A stretch of 7,708 nucleotides of DNA from Acidisarcina sp. (lineage in GTDB: Bacteria > Acidobacteriota > Blastocatellia > Pyrinomonadales > Pyrinomonadaceae). The DNA is taken from assembly GCA_021155145.1 (NCBI GenBank), contig JAJNPX010000463.1, positions 1-7,708 of the forward strand. Direction: 5' to 3'. The translations under genes were made by a program, and so were the position numbers. Below the pieces are notes generated by a model, which made no database searches, was not told where the DNA came from, and worked only from the letters and a program-made list of their open reading frames with translations. Positions 1-5,528 of the stretch are shown here, piece by piece (positions within the stretch are counted from its first letter, which is position 1; every line of letters starts with the position of its first letter).

Positions 1-1
1 T

Positions 2-58
2 ACCGGCGCGGTGATACCCGTCGAATTTCAATACATCAAATTGGTGCCGGCCGTCTAA
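2..58 (+). CDS. 3' end of an unidentified gene (partial)
   Basis: An open frame enters from the left edge and ends at TAA 56-58; its last residues read TGAVIPVEFQYIKLVPAV. The stop lies 4 bases from the stop codon of the convergent kinase gene, a tidy junction that favours a real gene end. The alternating hydrophobic pattern around IPVEF resembles the last strand of TonB-type C-terminal domains, but 18 residues are too few for a family call. No terminator hairpin is visible after it, although the junction with the kinase gene leaves almost no room for one. Confidence 0.45.
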   Translation, partial: TGAVIPVEFQYIKLVPAV

Positions 59-62
59 GAGG

Positions 63-2060
63 CTATTCGTCGCTTAGCTCGCGGAGGGCGATGATCTGAT
101 CTACGATCAGGTCGGGCTCGAAGGGTTTTGTAAGATAGCGATGAAACCCGGCTTCGAACGCCCTCTGCCGGCTTTCCGCCGAGGCAAATGCGCTCAGCGC
201 CAAGGCTGGAATATGGCCGCCAAGCTCGGCCGGCAGCTCCCGGATGCGTGAGATTAGAGAATAGCCATCCTCTTCCGGCATAGCGAGGTCGGAAACGAGC
301 ACGTCGGGCCGCTCCGAATTCGAATCGGTAAAGATCGCCATCGCGCTCCGCGCCGATTCGGCAGCCCGAACCTCGGCTCCGTTCTGCTCCAAAAATAGCT
401 GGAGCACTTCCCGCGAATCCGGATCGTCCTCGACGATCAGGATCTTGAAGCCCAAAAGACGCTTGGTGTTGCCGTTACCGCGAGTTTCTTGTGCGACCCT
501 GATCTCTTGCTCGCTCGCGTTGAGTGGCAGCGTAACGGTGAATTTTGAGCCTCGGCCGAGTCCGTCGCTCTCACCGCGAACCGTCCCACCGTGTTTCGAG
601 ACGAGGATGTTCACGATCGAAAGCCCGATCCCGAGTCCGCCGCTTTTGCGCGAGCGCTCTGCATCGCCTTGCGCATATTGCTTGAAGATATCCGTCAGGC
701 CGCTCGGATCGATGCCTTGCCCCGTATCGGCAACGCTAATGTCCACGGAGTTTTCGTGCGGCTCGACCCTGACGACTATCTCACCGCCGGAGGGCGTGAA
801 CTTGATCGCGTTCGAGAGCAAGTTCCCGAAAACCTGCTGGAGCCTGCCCGAGTCGCCAAACACGACGACCTGGTCCTTTTCAAACTCGAACCGGTATTCG
901 AGGCCCTGGCTCTCGGCAAGCGGTTTGTGGGCCTCGAACGATGAGCGGACGACGTCCACGATATTTACCTGCCTGTACTCAAGGCGGATCTTGCCCGTCG
1001 CAACGCGGGCCGAATCAACCAGGTCGTTGATGAGCTTGGCCTGATTCTTTGCACTTTTTTCGATCGTCTCGTATGCCTTTCGGCGGGTGGCGTCATCGAC
1101 GTCGCGGGTCAGGAGTATCCTCGACCAGCCGAGTATCGAATTGAGCGGGCCGCGAAGCTCGTGCGAAACAAAGGCGAGGAAAAGATCCTTTGCCCGATTG
1201 GCACTGTCCGCTTCGTCACGCGCCTTCTTTTCGCGCTCATACACGCGCTCGAGCTCGGCGGCGGCGAGTTTTTCATCGGTGACGCGAGTGACCACACCTA
1301 CCATTTTCTCGGGCTTTCCGTCAGCGTCGAGATATGATTTGCCCTCGACCCTGATCCATTCGATCGATCCGTCGGAATAGATCACTCGAAATTCTTCGTT
1401 ATACCGGGAGCCCCGCCGCCTCGTCTCTTCGAAAAAGTTCTCGACGAACCCGCGGTCGTCCGGATGGACGACGGCGAGTACTTTGTCGTAATTGAGCTCC
1501 TCATACGCTGCGAGCTCGAATATCTCATTGCACCGCGGGGTCGAGTAGAGCCGTTCGTCGATGTGATCCCAGAACCAGAGGCCGAGGCCGGCATTTTCCG
1601 CGGCGAGCAGCAGTTGCTCGCTCTCTCGCTTGTAGAGGTCGAGACTCGCGCCGCGCTGTTCTGCTGACTGAGCGTAAACAAATATCCGTTTCTCGCCGGT
1701 GGCCGTCTCGAAGGGTTGAAAGCTTAATTCAAGCGGGCGTTTCTCGTCGGCACTCAAGCGAAAATCCAACAGAAGCTTGGTCTGAGTGCCTTCTGAGGCG
1801 AGCTTGATCGAGCGCTCGATGATTCGGACGTTGGCTTCGGATGTCTGCCAGAAAACGGTTTCGGCGAACGGCTGCCGAACGAGCAGTTCAGGTTTGGCGC
1901 TCGTTTCAGCAAATATCCTGCCTTTCAATTCCAGGATGCGGCCATCTATGTCGAGCGTACCGAAAAGTACGAATACTTCGTCAAAGACATTGGCCGCGAA
2001 CGTGTCGATCCCGTCGACAACGCTCATCCATCCCTTATCTGGCGAAGAACCTGTTGACAT
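63..2060 (-). CDS. Hybrid sensor histidine kinase (PAS, HisKA, HATPase_c, receiver)
   Basis: The product (665 aa) is a cytoplasmic sensor kinase with an attached receiver; no membrane segment is visible. Order of domains: a PAS-like region at about 25-130, a PAS fold of PAS_3 type at about 150-262 (HPDD at 199-202, EWIRVEG at 234-240), a charged coiled linker to about 290, HisKA with phospho-accepting His300 (SHELRGPLNS), HATPase_c with N-box Asn413 and Asn417, G1 box DTGQG at 445-449 and G2 box GGLGIGL at 474-480, then a receiver at about 538-660 with acidic Asp545/Asp546, phosphoacceptor Asp591, Ser623 and Lys645. All catalytic residues are present. The residue four after His300 is Gly304 where Thr or Asn is usual. 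The signal is unknown; soluble PAS input suggests a cytoplasmic or redox cue. Start: ATG 2060 has no clear ribosome site; ATG 2027 (residue 12) is an alternative. The nearby NtrC-type regulator is the likely partner, but no Hpt domain is encoded here. Confidence 0.93.
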   Translation of the reverse strand: MSTGSSPDKGWMSVVDGIDTFAANVFDEVFVLFGTLDIDGRILELKGRIFAETSAKPELLVRQPFAETVFWQTSEANVRIIERSIKLASEGTQTKLLLDFRLSADEKRPLELSFQPFETATGEKRIFVYAQSAEQRGASLDLYKRESEQLLLAAENAGLGLWFWDHIDERLYSTPRCNEIFELAAYEELNYDKVLAVVHPDDRGFVENFFEETRRRGSRYNEEFRVIYSDGSIEWIRVEGKSYLDADGKPEKMVGVVTRVTDEKLAAAELERVYEREKKARDEADSANRAKDLFLAFVSHELRGPLNSILGWSRILLTRDVDDATRRKAYETIEKSAKNQAKLINDLVDSARVATGKIRLEYRQVNIVDVVRSSFEAHKPLAESQGLEYRFEFEKDQVVVFGDSGRLQQVFGNLLSNAIKFTPSGGEIVVRVEPHENSVDISVADTGQGIDPSGLTDIFKQYAQGDAERSRKSGGLGIGLSIVNILVSKHGGTVRGESDGLGRGSKFTVTLPLNASEQEIRVAQETRGNGNTKRLLGFKILIVEDDPDSREVLQLFLEQNGAEVRAAESARSAMAIFTDSNSERPDVLVSDLAMPEEDGYSLISRIRELPAELGGHIPALALSAFASAESRQRAFEAGFHRYLTKPFEPDLIVDQIIALRELSDE

Positions 2061-2085
2061 TTGATGAAGGCTGCGAGGAACGAAC

Positions 2086-2129
2086 GAAAAAAACCTCGCC
2101 CCCCAACAATTCTATAAAAGGGGCGAGGT
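2086..2129 (-). terminator. Rho-independent terminator of the lmo0937-type gene
   Basis: A perfect 10-bp GC-rich inverted repeat (2093-2102 with 2120-2129) with a 17-nt loop is followed on the minus strand by a run of seven T (2092-2086). It lies 65 bases past the stop codon of the 49-aa gene and only about 25 bases before the kinase start codon, so kinase expression needs read-through or a promoter overlapping this hairpin. Confidence 0.85.
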
Positions 2130-2131
2130 CA

Positions 2132-2140
2132 ATTCTATCA
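2132..2140 (-). promoter_or_regulatory. Possible extended -10 promoter for the kinase gene
   Basis: The minus strand reads TGATAGAAT, an extended -10 (TG-N-TAGAAT, one mismatch to TATAAT), with no good -35. Initiation would fall near 2125, inside the first arm of the terminator, so transcripts from here would lack a full hairpin and could proceed into the kinase gene. Weak evidence, motif only. Confidence 0.3.
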
Positions 2141-2193
2141 GAGCACCAGAAAATATCTAATTGCCCTGATAGAGAAGTCGGGGACGGAGCATA

Positions 2194-2343
2194 CTATGCC
2201 ACCCGCCGCCCGGTAAAGAGCCTAATAAGAAAAATGACCAGGGCTACGACGATGATCGCATGAAGCACGCCACCGAATGTCTGTCCCGTCACCATACCCA
2301 AAAGCCATAAGACCAAAAGAATTATTGCTATCGTTTCCAACAT
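2194..2343 (-). CDS. Lmo0937-family small membrane protein (49 aa)
   Basis: The short product begins MLETIAIILLVLWLLGMVTG and ends LIRLFTGRRVA. It has two hydrophobic stretches, at about residues 4-19 and 26-42, around a Gly-rich turn, and a positively charged C-terminus. Opening, length and RLFTGRR tail match the lmo0937 family of tiny membrane proteins, which turn up in many phyla next to stress genes; their biochemical role is not known. ATG 2343 is preceded by GGGAGG 12 bases upstream and GAGGA closer in. A sigma54-like element lies at 2407-2422 and a strong terminator follows, so it appears to be a single-gene unit divergent from the regulator gene. Confidence 0.85.
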   Translation of the reverse strand: MLETIAIILLVLWLLGMVTGQTFGGVLHAIIVVALVIFLIRLFTGRRVA

Positions 2344-2406
2344 GTTCCTCAAAAACCTCCCAGGTTCAAATTAAAGATCGTAAGTCCAGTGTTCGCTGAA
2401 TCGTTA

Positions 2407-2422
2407 AACAAGAAACGTGCCA
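2407..2422 (-). promoter_or_regulatory. Sigma54-like -24/-12 element, imperfect, for the lmo0937-type gene
   Basis: The minus strand reads TGGCAC-GTTTC-TTGTT. The -24 box is a perfect consensus and the spacing is correct, but the -12 GC is GT. Predicted initiation is near 2396, giving a leader of about 50 nt to ATG 2343. It is supported mainly by its position opposite a better sigma54 element for the regulator gene. Confidence 0.4.
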
Positions 2423-2442
2423 AACAGCCAAATATCGGATAA

Positions 2443-2464
2443 AACCCTAAAGGTCATAAGGGTT
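2443..2464. repeat. Inverted repeat, candidate activator site
   Basis: AACCCT (2443-2448) and AGGGTT (2459-2464) form a perfect 6-bp inverted repeat with a 10-bp spacer, about one helical turn between arms. It lies between two divergent sigma54-like elements, about 127 bp upstream of the plus-strand -24 box. It could be an enhancer site for the NtrC-type regulator, but no second copy was found. Confidence 0.25.
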
Positions 2465-2489
2465 GTGGTGGTTCTGCCCCATCTGATCT

Positions 2490-2504
2490 GTATGAAAGCC
2501 ATAC
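2490..2504. repeat. 15-bp palindrome GTATG-N5-CATAC, candidate enhancer
   Basis: A perfect 5-bp inverted repeat with a 5-bp spacer sits midway between the divergent elements at 2407-2422 and 2591-2606, roughly 70 and 90 bp from their -24 boxes. NtrC-family activators usually bind dyads about 80-150 bp upstream of sigma54 promoters. The assignment is by position; the same sequence was not found upstream of dps. Confidence 0.3.
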
Positions 2505-2590
2505 GGCCAAATTTCGTTCGCCAACCTGAAAAGCGTCTGTATCGCAATAAACACAGCCGGTTGGTTTGACCGATGATCTTTGGCCGATCA

Positions 2591-2606
2591 TGGCATATGC
2601 ATTGCC
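2591..2606 (+). promoter_or_regulatory. Sigma54 -24/-12 promoter of the response regulator gene
   Basis: TGGCAT-ATGCA-TTGCC has GG and GC at the exact 10-bp separation of RpoN promoters. Predicted initiation is near 2617, downstream of the TTG 2566 and ATG 2590 candidate starts and upstream of ATG 2671 and GTG 2704. Since the gene encodes a sigma54 activator, this would mean autoactivation. Confidence 0.65.
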
Positions 2607-2703
2607 GTTAGAGGTAACCGGAAATACTTACACCGAATGCAGGGAAATAGCGTTCGATTTTGATACAATTATGTTCATTAGGAAAAACGGAGACGAGAAA
2701 GAC

Positions 2704-4242
2704 GTGCCAAGTAAAGCATTGGTCATCGACGACGAAAGTTTCACACTTGATCTTTTCGAGTTTGAGCTAAAGGCTCAAGGATTCGATGTGACGACCGCGT
2801 CGAGCGGTAACGATGGGATCGACAAATTAAAAAAGGTCGATTTTGATGTCGTCCTGACCGACCTGAACATGCCGGATATCAACGGTATCGAGATGGTCAA
2901 GAACTCGCGTTCGATCAGGCCGACCACCGAGATACTCGTCGTGACCGGCGACGATTCATCCGAGCGCGCGGTCGAGGCCATACGCGAAGGGGCATTCGAC
3001 TACATCCTGAAACCGGTAGATTTCGACAAGCTTTTTACATCGGTACGAAACGCGGTGGAGAGCAAACGCCAGGCGGAGGTGAACGCAAGCCAGGCGGCCG
3101 AGATAAAGCGTCTCCGCGACCGGCTCTCGAGCCGAACGTCTTTTGAGGGGATCATCGGCGGTGCACGATCGATGCAGAACATTTACGAGATCATCGAAAA
3201 TGTCGCCGAATCGGACGCGAACATACTTATCCTCGGCGAATCGGGAACCGGTAAGGAAGTGATAGCAAATGCGATCCACTACAAATCACAACGGTCGAGC
3301 CAGCCATTTATAAAAGTGAACTGCTCCGCAATGCCCAAAGACCTGATCGAATCGCAGCTCTTCGGGCATATGAAGGGTTCGTTTACGGGAGCGAATGCCG
3401 ACAAGGTCGGATTTATCGGCCAGGCCGACGGCGGAAGCCTGCTGCTCGATGAGATCGGTGAGATGCCCGTCGACCTCCAGCCAAAACTGCTTCGTCTTCT
3501 CCAGGAAAAGGTCTATTACCGCGTCGGCAGCGACAAGGCGCAGACCGCGGATTTTCGCCTGATCTGCGCCACCAACCGTGACCCTTTCGACGCGATCAAG
3601 GACGGCAACCTGCGCGAGGACCTCTATTACAGGATCAACACGATCGAGATAAAGATCCCGCCGCTTCGCGACCGTATGGAAGACGTTCCGATGCTGGCCG
3701 AACATTTTCTTAAGCTCTACGCCGAAAAGTACGACAAAGAGGGTTCCGAGTTTTCCAGAGCGGCATACGACCAGATGCTGAACTATACGTGGCGTGGGAA
3801 CGTCCGCGAGCTCCAGCATTCGATCGAACGCGCGGTCCTCTTAAGCAAATCGGGCAAGATCGAGCGGCTCGACATCTCGAGCGAACCGGGAAGGGCGGTC
3901 TCGATGGCTGCAGGCGGCGGAGCAACAGACTTCGCACCCGTTACATCACAGGTTGATGCCGGAACGCAGGTAAGCCGGACCGTCGAAAACTTCGACCTTC
4001 CGGTGCTTCTGGATGACGAAGATCTTTTTTCGGCCTTTGGCAGGATGATCGTCGATAGGCTGCCCGATCCGGTCGAAGGCGAGGAACAGAAAGACGTATT
4101 CGACGGCATCGAGAGCGGTGTCGTCCTTGCAGCCTTGAAGCGGACGAAGGGCAACAAGCAGGCCGCCGCAAACCTTCTGGGGCTATATCGTCCGCGGCTT
4201 TACGGTATGATCAAGCGGCATAATCTTGCTGATCAGATCTAA
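2704..4242 (+). CDS. NtrC-family sigma54-dependent response regulator
   Basis: Cytoplasmic transcription activator, 512 aa from GTG 2704. The receiver spans about 4-120: acidic pair Asp9/Asp10, phosphoacceptor Asp53 (LTDLNMP), Thr81, Lys103. The AAA+ domain spans about 148-390: Walker A GESGTGKE at 178-185, sigma54-contact loop GSFTGA at 225-230 (usually GAFTGA), Walker B Asp249-Glu250, sensor I ATNRD at 289-293 and the LREDLYYRIN region carrying arginines typical of the family. A Pro/Gly/acid-rich linker of about 70 residues leads to a Fis-type HTH at about 472-508 (NKQAAANLLGLYRPRLYGM). Start: the frame is open to TTG 2566, but ALVIDDE, the first receiver strand, begins only five residues after GTG 2704, and a GGAGA lies 11 bases before it. 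ATG 2671 is the alternative and lacks a ribosome site. It is divergent from the lmo0937-type gene and probably partnered with the kinase at 63-2060. The adjacent sigma54 elements are its likely targets. Confidence 0.93.
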   Translation: MPSKALVIDDESFTLDLFEFELKAQGFDVTTASSGNDGIDKLKKVDFDVVLTDLNMPDINGIEMVKNSRSIRPTTEILVVTGDDSSERAVEAIREGAFDYILKPVDFDKLFTSVRNAVESKRQAEVNASQAAEIKRLRDRLSSRTSFEGIIGGARSMQNIYEIIENVAESDANILILGESGTGKEVIANAIHYKSQRSSQPFIKVNCSAMPKDLIESQLFGHMKGSFTGANADKVGFIGQADGGSLLLDEIGEMPVDLQPKLLRLLQEKVYYRVGSDKAQTADFRLICATNRDPFDAIKDGNLREDLYYRINTIEIKIPPLRDRMEDVPMLAEHFLKLYAEKYDKEGSEFSRAAYDQMLNYTWRGNVRELQHSIERAVLLSKSGKIERLDISSEPGRAVSMAAGGGATDFAPVTSQVDAGTQVSRTVENFDLPVLLDDEDLFSAFGRMIVDRLPDPVEGEEQKDVFDGIESGVVLAALKRTKGNKQAAANLLGLYRPRLYGMIKRHNLADQI

Positions 4243-4268
4243 GTTGTAATGATCGAATTGATGCAAAT

Positions 4269-4298
4269 AAGGCCGGGGTGATCCCGGCCTTTCTCTTT
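4269..4298 (+). terminator. Terminator after the response regulator, possibly bidirectional
   Basis: GGCCGGG (4271-4277) pairs with CCCGGCC (4283-4289) around a 5-nt loop, extended by two A-T pairs and followed by TTTCTCTTT on the plus strand. It lies 27 bases past the regulator stop codon and 22 bases beyond the stop codon of the convergent 53-aa gene, so it may serve both; the minus-strand tail (TTATTTG) is weaker. Confidence 0.85.
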
Positions 4299-4319
4299 GG
4301 GGTCCTGCGCGTAGAAGGA

Positions 4320-4481
4320 TCAGCGAGTTGCGGCCGGCACCTTGATCTCGACATCCACTTCCTGCTTCTTATTGCCGCTCAGAAATCCGCTGTAATAAAG
4401 CGCTCCCGCCAATATGGCAACGATGATTATCAACGTGACCGCCCAAATTAGATTGCTTCCAGTGCTGTTTTCTTCTGACAT
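4320..4481 (-). CDS. Small single-pass membrane protein of unknown function (53 aa)
   Basis: ATG 4481 is preceded by CAGGAGA at ideal spacing. The product has a polar acidic N-terminus (MSEENSTGSN), one membrane segment at about 11-33 (LIWAVTLIIIVAILAGALYY) and a short polar tail with KKQEVDVEIKVPAATR. It is too short for database-style recognition from memory; I know of no named family. The tail looks like a single beta strand and could lie on either side of the membrane. It has its own sigma54-type element at 4526-4541 and faces the dps unit, which argues that it is expressed and belongs to the same response. Confidence 0.75.
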   Translation of the reverse strand: MSEENSTGSNLIWAVTLIIIVAILAGALYYSGFLSGNKKQEVDVEIKVPAATR

Positions 4482-4525
4482 CCTTTTCTCCTGTAAGTGT
4501 CTTTTGTCCCTCCGCGTGCTTTCGC

Positions 4526-4541
4526 AGCAAATGGGATGCCA
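4526..4541 (-). promoter_or_regulatory. Sigma54 -24/-12 promoter of the 53-aa membrane protein
   Basis: The minus strand reads TGGCAT-CCCAT-TTGCT: five of six consensus bases at -24, all five at -12, correct spacing. Predicted initiation is near 4515, giving a leader of about 33 nt that contains the ribosome site of ATG 4481. Confidence 0.7.
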
Positions 4542-4642
4542 TCTCGTGGTACCTGTAACGAAGTAGCGGCCGTCTCGCTGCGCGAATGCTCTGTGTCCGA
4601 ATATCAGACGCTGCGATCGAGTCGAAAAGAAGACTCATCTCG

Positions 4643-4671
4643 GCCAAACCCCCAATAAAGCTGCATTTGGC
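4643..4671. repeat. Inverted repeat GCCAAA-N17-TTTGGC upstream of dps
   Basis: A perfect 6-bp inverted repeat (4643-4648, 4666-4671) sits 15 bp upstream of the dps -24 box and about 100 bp from the -24 box of the divergent 53-aa gene. It might be a regulator-binding site; the wide spacer and closeness to the dps promoter make this uncertain. Confidence 0.2.
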
Positions 4672-4685
4672 GTATTCACTATTCT

Positions 4686-4701
4686 TGGCTCGGCACTTGC
4701 T
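4686..4701 (+). promoter_or_regulatory. Sigma54 -24/-12 promoter of the dps unit
   Basis: TGGCTC-GGCAC-TTGCT matches consensus at five of six -24 bases and all -12 bases, with correct spacing. Predicted initiation is near 4712, giving a leader of about 59 nt to the dps ATG. With the element at 4526-4541 it forms a divergent pair sharing roughly 144 bp. Confidence 0.7.
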
Positions 4702-4770
4702 ACGTATTGGTTATCCGAGCCTGTTACAAGGCCATTTGTCACGAAAACAAGATTAAGAAAAGGAGAAAGC

Positions 4771-5277
4771 ATGGCACAAAAAGCAGCGATAGCTAAGGAA
4801 CTGAACGAGAACAACAAGCCCGGGAACGACGTCGTCGTCGCACTTCAGCGGCAGGTGGCGAATGCGTTCATAGTCTATCTGAATTATAAACACTATCACT
4901 GGCAGACATTCGGCCCGTCGTTTCGTGACCTCCACCGCCTGTTCGACGAATTCGCCGCTGAAGTTTACGGAACGATCGACGAAATGGCGGAACGCATCAG
5001 AATGATCGGCCAGGACCCGGTCTCCAGGATCGAAGAGATACAGGACACCGCGACGATAGGCTCAGCAAAGAAGAGCAGCACGATGAGGCAAATGATCGAA
5101 GAAGCGGATCAAAACGCGCTGGTGATAATCAAGGAAATGCGGGAAGCGATAAAGACGGCCGATGAAGCCGACGATCCGGGCACGGCCGATGTCTTGACCA
5201 GGTTCGTACAGATCTACGAAAAGCAAGAGTGGTGGCTTCGCGATATTCTCGAAAAGCGCGACGGGCTTACCAATTGA
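4771..5277 (+). CDS. dps: Dps-family mini-ferritin
   Basis: Product of 168 aa, the usual Dps length. Dps proteins form 12-subunit shells that oxidise Fe(II), preferably with hydrogen peroxide, and store it as a ferric core; many also bind DNA in stationary or stressed cells. The inter-subunit ferroxidase ligands are all present with the spacing of E. coli Dps: His43 (HYHW), His55 (DLHRLF), Asp59, Asp70 and Glu74 (IDEMAER). The N-terminal tail (residues 1-20) has only three lysines, so DNA binding is possible but not evident. ATG 4771 follows AAGGAGA at ideal spacing. It is first in a tight plus-strand unit, 14 bases before the next gene, with a sigma54-type promoter at 4686-4701. Role inferred: protection from iron-driven oxidative damage as part of the local regulon. 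Confidence 0.95.
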   Translation: MAQKAAIAKELNENNKPGNDVVVALQRQVANAFIVYLNYKHYHWQTFGPSFRDLHRLFDEFAAEVYGTIDEMAERIRMIGQDPVSRIEEIQDTATIGSAKKSSTMRQMIEEADQNALVIIKEMREAIKTADEADDPGTADVLTRFVQIYEKQEWWLRDILEKRDGLTN

Positions 5278-5291
5278 GAAAGGAGAGTGAA

Positions 5292-5528
5292 ATGAGTTCA
5301 GAGGTCAGGGGAAGATCGACGGAGTTGTCGGCCGAAGAGATCGCTCGGCAGGGCAGCAAGACCGACCACGACGAGATACAGCGGCAGATACTTCGCGGCG
5401 ACGAGACGCAGGGTGATCCGGACGAACGCGATCACGCCGGTGCGTTGGACCACGAAGATACTCCGCACGGACGGGAAGAGCGAAAACACGAAGTGGAATC
5501 GGAGGCAGACAATAATGACGGACGATAA
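5292..5528 (+). CDS. Small acidic, probably disordered protein (78 aa)
   Basis: I do not recognise a family. ATG 5292 follows an AAGGAGA ribosome site at good spacing, 14 bases after the dps stop, and the gene overlaps the next start by 14 bases, so it is almost certainly translated and coupled to yggT. Composition is extreme: 23 Asp/Glu and 11 Arg/Lys in 78 residues, five His, seven Gly, and no Phe, Tyr, Trp or Cys. There is no membrane segment or signal peptide. This resembles hydrophilin-like, intrinsically disordered stress proteins; a metal-buffering role for the Asp/His/Glu-rich half (residues 36-72) is a second idea. Both are inference. A longer in-frame reading exists upstream but would overlap dps and lacks a ribosome site. 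Confidence 0.8.
   Translation: MSSEVRGRSTELSAEEIARQGSKTDHDEIQRQILRGDETQGDPDERDHAGALDHEDTPHGREERKHEVESEADNNDGR

Larger units (their letters stand above)
2344..2703. other. Divergent regulatory region between lmo0937-type gene and regulator
   Basis: These 360 bp appear non-coding. They hold the sigma54-like elements at 2407-2422 (-) and 2591-2606 (+), two inverted repeats between them, and the leader of the regulator gene. The frame of the regulator stays open back to TTG 2566, but the residues this adds match no part of a receiver domain and the stretch contains the plus-strand promoter element. Confidence 0.6.

Noticed and set aside
445..1044. 199-codon plus-strand open frame inside the kinase gene
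   Set aside because: It lies wholly opposite the HATPase and HisKA coding sequence, is rich in Ser/Pro/Arg and has no recognisable motif.
3286..3819. 177-codon minus-strand open frame inside the regulator gene
   Set aside because: It is opposite the conserved AAA+ domain, whose motifs are intact on the plus strand; the frame is explained by codon bias.
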